Assembly: GCA_035560555.1 (NCBI GenBank)
Contig: DATMZF010000034.1
Coordinates: forward strand, 1-30,440
Origin: UBA11090 sp035560555
GTDB lineage: Bacteria > Spirochaetota > Spirochaetia > Treponematales > Rectinemataceae
Reading direction: 5' to 3'
Length of the DNA: 30,440 nucleotides
The notes under the pieces were generated by a model. It worked only from the letters and a program-made list of their open reading frames with translations, did not search any database and was not told where the DNA came from. Below are positions 24,550 to 30,440 of the stretch, one piece after another. Numbering within the stretch: position 1 is the first letter of the stretch; each line of letters starts with the position of its first letter. The translations under genes were made by a program, and so were the position numbers.

Positions 24550-24565
24550 GCGGTAACGTACACGC
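24550..24565. promoter_or_regulatory. Operator in the lacI-araB-araA promoter
   Basis: On the minus strand it reads GCGTGTACGTTACCGC, identical at 15 of 16 bases to the site at 14746-14761. It begins three bases after the -10 box, covering the predicted start, as expected for an autorepressor. Confidence 0.78.
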
Positions 24566-24567
24566 AT

Positions 24568-24596
24568 ATTGTATGGCAGGTTGCGGAGGCTGTCAA
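24568..24596 (-). promoter_or_regulatory. Sigma-70 promoter of lacI-araB-araA
   Basis: On the minus strand TTGACA (24596-24591) and TACAAT (24573-24568) are 17 bp apart, a near-consensus promoter. Transcription should begin near 24561, about 45 bases before the ATG. Confidence 0.88.
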
Positions 24597-24605
24597 ATAT
24601 TTTCG

Positions 24606-24631
24606 CCGCGCACGGGAGCACCCGCGCGCGG
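24606..24631 (-). terminator. Hairpin after the glycoside hydrolase gene
   Basis: CCGCGCGCGGG and CCCGTGCGCGG (minus strand) form an 11-bp stem with one G-U pair and a TGCT loop, followed by a short A/T stretch that runs into the lacI -35 box. It probably insulates the two operons, but the T-run is poor. Confidence 0.6.
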
Positions 24632-24665
24632 AACCTTTTCGTCCGAGGGTGCCTTGATTCTCGAG

Positions 24666-26831
24666 TCAGGAATAGTTCCCGGTGGTGACGCCTTCTTCGG
24701 CGGTCGGGGGAATGGCGCCGCTCACGATATCGTACATGGAGGGCGCCAGGCGCTCCATGGCCGAGGTGAGTTCGGGATAGGGGACATTGCAGAGGCTGAC
24801 GAGGCCGTGCTGCATACATTCCCCATCGAAGCGGCCGAGGACGGGCTGGTCGTTCCACTCGAAGTAATGGGTGCCGACGCTCGCCCTGTGGGCCATGGCC
24901 CTCTCCATGAAAAAGAGACAGGCCTTCGTCCGCTCGGCCTGGGTCGGGGAGTAGACAAGGCCGGCCGCGAGATTGCGCATCTCGTATCCCGCCACGTGCC
25001 ATTCGCCCACGAGGCCCGGACGCTTGTCGAGCCTGTCCACGATGTCGAATTTGGCCAGGGGGTCGGGACGATAGCAGTTGAAGGAACAGATGTCGAAGGC
25101 GGCGTTTCCGGCGAATTCGTTGGGCGTGAGCTTGTTGTAGCGCATCCCCAGGTTGAGGTGGTCGGGGTCGACGGCGTTGAGGGCTTCCGAGGGCACCGAG
25201 CTGTACTTCGCGATCAGGATGTCGCGGAAGGCTTCGAGGTCGGCGCGGGATTCCGCGCTCAGCCGGTCGGCGTTAGCCAGGGGTTTATGCAGATCGGTAA
25301 AATCTCCAAGGCTGGTTCCCCATGCGCCGTTCAGCGCGCCGATCTCGTTCCGGTAGCGGGCGCGCAGGAAGGCGATGAGGGCCGTCTTGCTGTGGAGGCT
25401 GCCCTCGTGCGCGAGAACGCGTTCGGCGGGGTTCACCGATTCCTGGAAGAGCCACTCCGGTTCGTTCGTGATGAAGTAGCCGATCATGAGGGGGTTGCCG
25501 ACGAAGGGCGCCAGCTGCTCGCGCGCGAAGCGTTCCGCGCCCGCCGCGTATTCGGGGCTGAAGACGTCGGGAAAATCCCGGTAGATGCAGGGTTGGGTCA
25601 GCGGGAAATTCTTCAGGGTGACGACGAAGGGGATTTTCGCCTTGGCGAGAAAGTCCATGACGCGCTCGTCGACGTAGTTGTTCACGCCGACGCCGATGGT
25701 GTTGATGCCCCAGCGGCGCATCCGCGCCGCGCTGATCGTCACCCAGGCGTCCCACCAAGCCTCGGGACCGAAGGCGCGGATCATGTTGGCGCGCGGGAAG
25801 TTGAACATCATGCGGCCCTTGCCGCTCGCGGCGCCGTTGCGCTTGGCGAATTCGGGTATTTCCGAGGCTTCCGTCCAGCAGTCCTTCCAGGTCTGGTCTT
25901 CCCTCGGGGGGAGCCAGTCGAACATCGCTTCCATCCGGTCGACGAAGCCGTGGACGCCCATGCGGCTGGCGTAGCAGACGCCGTTGCTGTAAAAAGCGTA
26001 GCCCTCGGGGTCGACGAGCCACCAGCGCGCCCCGTCGTGGTGGGTGTGGAAAAAGCCCGTGGCGTCGAAGCGCAGCTTCTTCCAGCCGCCGTAACGGCTC
26101 CAGCCCGCCGGGTAGCCGCCCGCGATGCCGGGGGCGCTGGCGGCGGCTTCGGTCGCGCCCGAGCTCTCGCTTTGCGCGCGGGCCAGTTCGGCGCGGAGGT
26201 AGGCGACCATCTCTTCGACCGAACGCATTTTCCCTGGCCATTCGTAGCCCTTGCGCTGGCCCATCTCGTCGACCAGCGGCTCGCCCGATATCGCCATATC
26301 CGGCAGACTGTCGGAGACTTCGAGGCCGTAGAGCCTGAAATCGCGGCAGGAGTCGTTCGTCCTGAGGCGGACGCGGATCTCATCGATCCTGTCGATGTGG
26401 GTGGGCTCGCCCTCGACGTGGCCCTTGAGCGTTCCCGGGTAGGTGGGCAGGAAAAAGCGGTGGGAATCCAGCTCGGAGAGCCGTACCGTCATTTTCACCC
26501 TGCGCGTGGGAATCATGAAGTAGCGGATCGAAAGGATGCGCTCCGCGCCCGCGCCCCGGCCTCCGCCGACGCCTAGGTTTCTGCCGTCGCCCCGCTCCCC
26601 GCCCGCGCCCCGCTCCACGAAATCGATATGCATGACAGGCATCCTGTCCATGTCTATTTCCATGTCGACGGTGAGGAAGCGCTCGGGCGTCCATACGACG
26701 CCGGCCGAGGCCTTGGCCAGGGAGAGGCAGAAGGCGCCGTCTTCAGCCGGCAGGATGGAAAGGCCGCGGGCGCTGGGCTCGGCGCGTCCGGCCAGGATTT
26801 TCAGAAGCGAGAGATCGATCCGTTCCTTCAT
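24666..26831 (-). CDS. Agarase-like glycoside hydrolase, probable clan GH-A
   Basis: This 721-residue protein has an N-terminal beta-rich region (about 1-230) and a TIM-barrel-like catalytic region. The barrel opens with WWLVDPEGYAFYSNGVC, as in beta-agarase-like (GH50/GH86-type) proteins. Likely catalytic acids are Glu457 (FITNEPEW) and Glu610 (LVGEWH), a pairing and spacing that fit a retaining clan GH-A enzyme. I cannot assign a family or substrate. There is no signal peptide, so it should act on imported oligosaccharides. It follows the LplABC-type importer by 112 bp, which suggests it hydrolyses what that importer brings in. A Gly/Arg-rich insert (about residues 75-95) resembles the low-complexity loops of neighbouring genes. 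AAAGGA lies upstream of the ATG. Confidence 0.75.
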   Translation of the reverse strand: MKERIDLSLLKILAGRAEPSARGLSILPAEDGAFCLSLAKASAGVVWTPERFLTVDMEIDMDRMPVMHIDFVERGAGGERGDGRNLGVGGGRGAGAERILSIRYFMIPTRRVKMTVRLSELDSHRFFLPTYPGTLKGHVEGEPTHIDRIDEIRVRLRTNDSCRDFRLYGLEVSDSLPDMAISGEPLVDEMGQRKGYEWPGKMRSVEEMVAYLRAELARAQSESSGATEAAASAPGIAGGYPAGWSRYGGWKKLRFDATGFFHTHHDGARWWLVDPEGYAFYSNGVCYASRMGVHGFVDRMEAMFDWLPPREDQTWKDCWTEASEIPEFAKRNGAASGKGRMMFNFPRANMIRAFGPEAWWDAWVTISAARMRRWGINTIGVGVNNYVDERVMDFLAKAKIPFVVTLKNFPLTQPCIYRDFPDVFSPEYAAGAERFAREQLAPFVGNPLMIGYFITNEPEWLFQESVNPAERVLAHEGSLHSKTALIAFLRARYRNEIGALNGAWGTSLGDFTDLHKPLANADRLSAESRADLEAFRDILIAKYSSVPSEALNAVDPDHLNLGMRYNKLTPNEFAGNAAFDICSFNCYRPDPLAKFDIVDRLDKRPGLVGEWHVAGYEMRNLAAGLVYSPTQAERTKACLFFMERAMAHRASVGTHYFEWNDQPVLGRFDGECMQHGLVSLCNVPYPELTSAMERLAPSMYDIVSGAIPPTAEEGVTTGNYS

Positions 26832-26845
26832 GATGGCTGTCCTTT

Positions 26846-26896
26846 AAAAAGAGGGCCTTCCCGCGGCCTTGCGGTCGGCGTGAAGGTCCTCTCTTT
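26846..26896 (-). terminator. Intrinsic terminator or attenuator after the LplA-type gene
   Basis: On the minus strand AAAGAGAGGACCTTC (26896-26882) pairs imperfectly with GAAGGGCCCTCTTTTT (26861-26846), ending in a T-run. It lies between the binding-protein gene and the glycoside hydrolase, so it would lower expression of the latter. Confidence 0.65.
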
Positions 26897-26913
26897 GGCG
26901 CGATCGAATGTAC

Positions 26914-26933
26914 CGGATAACCTGGGTTACCCG
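26914..26933. other. 20-bp imperfect palindrome upstream of the glycoside hydrolase
   Basis: CGGATAACCTGGGTTACCCG is self-complementary apart from one outer pair and the central TG. It lies 10 bp past the stop of the LplA-type gene. It could be an operator for the hydrolase gene or a small RNA hairpin; nothing here decides. Confidence 0.4.
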
Positions 26934-26943
26934 ATACGGATAA

Positions 26944-28431
26944 TCATTTCGAGGCCTTTACCTGGGCGGCCCAGACCGCGGTCGCTTCCTTTTCGAACTC
27001 GAGACCGCCTTCCTCGTTCCAGCGCTTCACGAAGGCCGCGTACTCCGTCTCGATGTTGCCCTTGCTGACGATGAGCTGGGCGAAGGCTTCCTTGGTGATG
27101 TTCGCCAGCTGCGGGCCGTACTCGCTCGTCGCCTTGAGATTCTTGATGATCTTCGGGTACTCGATGCTGTTGTCGCGGGCGAAAGCCTGTCCTTCCCTCG
27201 TCTGCTTGTTCAGGGTGCGGACTTCGGTGTTGAGGAGGGGGAACATCTTGTTGTAGACGAAGGATCCGTCGGCGCGGTAGGTGGCCTGGTCGGTGAACTT
27301 GCCCAGGAGCTTGTACTTGCCGTTGTCCTTGTCCACCCACTCGTAGTGGAGACCTTCGATGCCGAGGTAGGTGAGCCTGTCGCCCTCTTCGCTGTACTGG
27401 TAGTTGAGGTATTCCATCGCCTTTTCGGGATTTTTGCAGGAGGAAGCGATGCAGTTGTAGTAGGTGTAGCGCGGATACTGCCTGATGGCGCCGCCCTTGC
27501 CGCCTGGGCCGGCTATAACGGTGAAACCGAAGGTCGGGGAGGGGTTCTTTTCGGTGTAGCGGCCGGGCATCCAGTTGTTCGTCGTGCCGACGTTCTGGAA
27601 ATCGAAGATGCCGGTGCGTCCGGTCCAGAGCTTCTCGAAGGCGCTCATGAGGGGGATGGTGACGAAATCCGGATCGAGGATGCCGTCCTGATAGAGTTTG
27701 CGCAGGTATTTGATCGCGTCGAGGTAGGCGGGAGCCTTCATATAGGTCGTCACCGTGCCGTTTTTCAGGAGGTAGGGCTTGTCGACGGCGATGCCGTAGG
27801 CGCCGAAGATGTGCTCGAAGGTGCGCATGTTGGCCATGGTGCCCACGTAGCCGACCGTGTCTTTCTTGCCGTTGCCGTCGGGGTCGCCGTTCGTGAAGGC
27901 CGCGAGCACCTTATACAGCTCATCGAGGTTGGTAGGCATCTTCAGCTTGAGCTTGGCGAGCCAGTCGGCGCGCACGGAGAGATTCGACGTGTAGTCGAGG
28001 GAAGCCGGGATGAGGCCATAGATGCCGCTGCCCTGGTTCAGGGGCGCGTTCTTGAGGATGGAGCCGACTTCGGCCATGATGTCGGGACCGTCGCTCTTGA
28101 GGAGGCTGTCCAGCTTCGCGATCATGCCCTGTTCGCGGAACTCCACGGCGTCGATCGCGTTGCCGTCGACCCAGAAAATGTCCGGCAGGGTGCGGCTCGC
28201 GATGAGGGTGTTGAGCTTGGCCGCGTAATCCTTCTCCGGCACGTAGATGTAGGTGAGGTCGACGCCGAGCTTTTCTTCGAGCGCGCGCTTCACCGAGTTG
28301 GTGGGCGTCGGCGTGTTGTCGCCAAACATCATCACGGTGAGGGGGACACGGCCGGACGCGGCTCCCGCCCCGGCGACGAGACAGAAGAGGGCGATAGAAA
28401 CCAGGATTCCGGATAAGATTCGCTTGTTCAT
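26944..28431 (-). CDS. Oligosaccharide ABC transporter, extracellular binding protein (LplA type)
   Basis: This 495-residue protein is a family 1 solute-binding protein of the large LplA/YtcQ kind. A signal peptide covers about residues 1-24 (cleavage near AGA-AS) with no lipobox cysteine. The mature part has the usual N-lobe (KLNTLIASRTLPDIFWVDG), a calcium-type loop DPDGNGKKDT and the conserved central KYLRKLYQDGILDPDF. Proteins of this group collect plant-derived oligosaccharides, often pectic ones. AAGGAGG precedes the ATG. It is the third gene of an operon after two permeases and before an intracellular glycoside hydrolase. No ATPase gene is present; importers of this kind commonly use a shared MsmX-like ATPase encoded elsewhere. 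Confidence 0.92.
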   Translation of the reverse strand: MNKRILSGILVSIALFCLVAGAGAASGRVPLTVMMFGDNTPTPTNSVKRALEEKLGVDLTYIYVPEKDYAAKLNTLIASRTLPDIFWVDGNAIDAVEFREQGMIAKLDSLLKSDGPDIMAEVGSILKNAPLNQGSGIYGLIPASLDYTSNLSVRADWLAKLKLKMPTNLDELYKVLAAFTNGDPDGNGKKDTVGYVGTMANMRTFEHIFGAYGIAVDKPYLLKNGTVTTYMKAPAYLDAIKYLRKLYQDGILDPDFVTIPLMSAFEKLWTGRTGIFDFQNVGTTNNWMPGRYTEKNPSPTFGFTVIAGPGGKGGAIRQYPRYTYYNCIASSCKNPEKAMEYLNYQYSEEGDRLTYLGIEGLHYEWVDKDNGKYKLLGKFTDQATYRADGSFVYNKMFPLLNTEVRTLNKQTREGQAFARDNSIEYPKIIKNLKATSEYGPQLANITKEAFAQLIVSKGNIETEYAAFVKRWNEEGGLEFEKEATAVWAAQVKASK

Positions 28432-28476
28432 GAAAGGCCTCCTTGAAAATATGTATTCAACATTCTTCGCTTTCTC

Positions 28477-29379
28477 TCATTCTTTTACCGCGCCAAGGGT
28501 TATTCCCCTCGTGTAGTAGCGCTGGAGGAAGGGGTAGATGACGAGGATGGGGATGATCGACACGGCTATCGTCGCCATCTTCATGCTCTCTTCGCTCAAG
28601 GAGGCCGCGGCGCTCAGATTGCCGACCACCGAAAGCGAGCCTAGGGTGCCTGTCGAGGCGATGAGCTTCCGCAGATAGACCTGCAGGATCTCGAGCTGGG
28701 GTTTGTTTATGTACAGAATGCCGTCCATGTACTCGTTCCAGTTGGCCACGCCGTAGAACATGGCCACGGCGGCGATGGCCGGCTTGGAGACGGGGACGAA
28801 AATCCTGAACAGGACGGTGAAGGAATTCGCGCCGTCCATGTGGGCGCTCTCTTCCAGGGAATCCGGGATCGACTTGAAGTAGTTGCGCAGGATGAACATG
28901 TTGTAGGCGCTCATGGCCGAGGGCAGGACGAGGGCCCAGAACTTGTCGATGAGACCGTAGGACTGGACGATGAGGTAGGTCGGGATCATGCCGCCCGTGA
29001 AGAGCATCGTGAAGAAGAACATCATGGAAAGGCCGCCGCGGCCGCGGAGCCTCCGCCGCGACAAAGGGAAGGCGGTGAGGATGCTCAACATGATGCTCAG
29101 GCTGGTGCCCACGACCGTGCGCATGATCGTGTTGGCGTAGGCCACGAAGATCTGCGAGGTCTTGAAGATCATCTCGTAGGCGAGGAGGGTCGGCTTGCGC
29201 GGCAGGAAGAAGAGACCGCCGGTCATGGCCGCGTTGGAGTCGCTGATGGAGTACATGAGCACGTGCCAGAAGGGGTAGGTCGTGCTGAAGCAGAAGAGGA
29301 ACAGAAAGAGACAGATGAAAAAGTGCCCGATGTCTTCGGATCGCGACTGTCGGACTTTGCGCTGTCTCGCGCTTTTCAT
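28477..29379 (-). CDS. Oligosaccharide ABC transporter permease (LplC/YtcP type)
   Basis: This protein of about 300 residues is an inner-membrane permease with about six hydrophobic segments. The EAA loop that contacts the ATPase is clear (EESAHMDGANSFTVLFRIFVP). The C-terminus (YTRGITLGAVKE) is typical of the LplC group. I start at the ATG at 29379, which has GAGGG eight bases upstream; ATG at 29394 or GTG at 29397, overlapping the previous gene's stop, are possible alternatives. It pairs with the upstream LplB-type permease. Confidence 0.93.
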   Translation of the reverse strand: MKSARQRKVRQSRSEDIGHFFICLFLFLFCFSTTYPFWHVLMYSISDSNAAMTGGLFFLPRKPTLLAYEMIFKTSQIFVAYANTIMRTVVGTSLSIMLSILTAFPLSRRRLRGRGGLSMMFFFTMLFTGGMIPTYLIVQSYGLIDKFWALVLPSAMSAYNMFILRNYFKSIPDSLEESAHMDGANSFTVLFRIFVPVSKPAIAAVAMFYGVANWNEYMDGILYINKPQLEILQVYLRKLIASTGTLGSLSVVGNLSAAASLSEESMKMATIAVSIIPILVIYPFLQRYYTRGITLGAVKE

Positions 29380-29393
29380 CGTTGGGACCCTCA

Positions 29394-30311
29394 TCACATG
29401 ATCCCGCTGTCGGGGTCGAGTTTCTTGGCCACGGCGTTCGTGGACAGTACCAGGACCAGGCCGATGACCGACTGGAAGAGCCCCGCCGCGGCGGCTTCGG
29501 CGAATTTCTGCTGCTCCATGCCCAGCGTGTAGGCGTAGGTATCGATGATGTCGGCGGAGGAGATCACGAGGTAATTGGAAATGGCGAAGATCTGGTCAAA
29601 GCCCGCGTACATCATTTCGCCGACCCGGAAAATGAGGAGTATGACGATGGTCGGCCTGAGGCTCGAGAGCGTTATGTGCCACATTTGGCGGAAGCGCCCC
29701 GCACCGTCGATGGCCGCGGCCTCGTAGAGCTGCTGGTCGATGCCGACGATGGCGGCCAGGTAGACGATCGTGCCCATGCCCGCGCCCTTCCATACATGCG
29801 AAACGATGATGACCCAGAGGAAGGATTCCTTCTGGTTCATGATGTTGTTGATCGTCCCGGTATAGCCCAGTTCCCTCAGGAGCCCGGGGATGGCGCCGCC
29901 CGTCGTGTTGAACATGGCGAAGAGGATGCCGTTGATCACGATCCAGGAGACGAAGTTGGGCAGGATAACGAGAGTCTGGGCGAGCTTTCTGGATTTGCGG
30001 CCGCGAAGCTCGTTGATCATGAGGGATAGGATGATCGGGAAGGGAAAGCCGCACACGAGCTTGAGGATGCTTATGAGGATGTTGTTTCCGAGCGCCCGCC
30101 TGAAGGCGGAGCGCGAGAAAAGCTTGGCGAAGTTGGCCAGGCCGACGAAAGGCGCGTCGGAGAATCCCTTGAATATGTTGTAGTTGCGGAAGGCGATGGT
30201 GACCCCGTACATGGGCGCGTACTTGAAGAGGAGGACATAGACGAGGCCGGGGATAAGCATGAGATAGAGAAGCTTGTCCCTAGACAAGTCCCGGCCGAGC
30301 CGGCGCGTCAT
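29394..30311 (-). CDS. Oligosaccharide ABC transporter permease (LplB type)
   Basis: This 305-residue permease heads the operon. The N-terminus (YLMLIPGLVYVLLFKYAPMYG) and the EAA loop (YEAAAIDGAGRFRQMWHITL) are diagnostic for LplB-type proteins. AAAGGTG lies eight bases before the ATG. A consensus promoter is found 27 bases upstream of the start. Together with the LplC- and LplA-type proteins it forms an oligosaccharide importer lacking its own ATPase gene. Confidence 0.94.
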   Translation of the reverse strand: MTRRLGRDLSRDKLLYLMLIPGLVYVLLFKYAPMYGVTIAFRNYNIFKGFSDAPFVGLANFAKLFSRSAFRRALGNNILISILKLVCGFPFPIILSLMINELRGRKSRKLAQTLVILPNFVSWIVINGILFAMFNTTGGAIPGLLRELGYTGTINNIMNQKESFLWVIIVSHVWKGAGMGTIVYLAAIVGIDQQLYEAAAIDGAGRFRQMWHITLSSLRPTIVILLIFRVGEMMYAGFDQIFAISNYLVISSADIIDTYAYTLGMEQQKFAEAAAAGLFQSVIGLVLVLSTNAVAKKLDPDSGIM

Positions 30312-30337
30312 TCGCGTACACCTTTGAACATGACTCG

Positions 30338-30365
30338 ATTATACCGCCAGTCGGCTATCTGTCAA
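30338..30365 (-). promoter_or_regulatory. Consensus sigma-70 promoter of the LplBCA-hydrolase operon
   Basis: On the minus strand TTGACA (30365-30360) and TATAAT (30343-30338) are both perfect, with a 16-bp spacer. The AT-rich stretch beyond it (30366-30440) has no gene I can support. Confidence 0.9.
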
Positions 30366-30440
30366 CACATATTTTCAATATTGTTATAAAAAAATGGCAG
30401 TAATATTGGGAGTAAGCTGGGCGTTTATTAATGCTGTATC

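Noticed and set aside
24153..26576. Long plus-strand open frame opposite the hydrolase and lacI
   Set aside because: It has no start-site support and no domain, and it crosses the lacI promoter and two real genes on the other strand.
30309..30325. LacI-type operator before the LplB-type gene
   Set aside because: GCGTACACC resembles only half of the dyad seen at 14746 and 24550, and it lies too near the start codon.
1..30440. tRNA, rRNA, insertion sequence or phage genes
   Set aside because: I looked for them on both strands by eye and saw no cloverleaf, transposase motif, integrase or att-like repeat.

Overview
The window is about 30 kb of GC-rich bacterial DNA with tightly packed operons, canonical sigma-70 promoters and strong AGGAGG-type ribosome binding sites. 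It encodes an oxygen-sensitive glycyl-radical enzyme with its activase, LplABC-type and YtfQRT-type sugar ABC importers, a DUF3798 protein and a secreted FecR-like protein. This suggests an anaerobic plant-polymer degrader. I favour the Spirochaetota (Treponema/Spirochaeta-like), but no rRNA or other marker gene is present to prove it.

Layout. (A) 9-6723, minus strand: GH127 beta-L-arabinofuranosidase, small secreted beta-sandwich protein, large secreted PL9 pectate lyase, SDR-type NAD(P)-dependent reductase/epimerase. (B) 6860-14609, plus strand: DUF3798 periplasmic protein, Xaa-Pro aminopeptidase, GntR/FCD regulator, glycyl-radical activase (HypE), trans-4-hydroxy-L-proline dehydratase (HypD), small membrane protein. 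(C) 14813-20221, plus strand: FecR-like secreted protein and a furanose ABC importer (YtfQ, YtfR, YtfT, YjfF). (D) 24515-20234, minus strand: LacI-type regulator, ribulokinase AraB, L-arabinose isomerase AraA, converging on C with only 12 bp between stop codons. (E) 30311-24666, minus strand: LplB, LplC and LplA-type importer plus an agarase-like clan GH-A glycoside hydrolase.

How it may work together. Plant extensins and related glycoproteins carry beta-L-arabinofuranosyl chains on hydroxyproline. The window holds enzymes for both halves of that structure. GH127, the furanose importer and AraA/AraB handle L-arabinose; aminopeptidase P and HypD/HypE handle X-Pro/X-Hyp peptides and free hydroxyproline. 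The pectate lyase would open the surrounding pectin. I propose a hydroxyproline-rich glycoprotein utilisation locus. The individual enzymes are known; the linked system is my inference.

Regulation is unusually readable. A 14-bp palindrome (TCTGATATATCAGA) sits just downstream of the -10 of the GntR-hypE-hypD promoter, and its core recurs at the same place in the DUF3798 promoter. A second dyad (GCGTnnACGTnnACGC) sits just downstream of the -10 of both the furanose importer operon and the lacI-araB-araA operon. Several conserved enzymes also carry in-frame low-complexity insertions with short tandem DNA repeats, apparently a habit of this genome.
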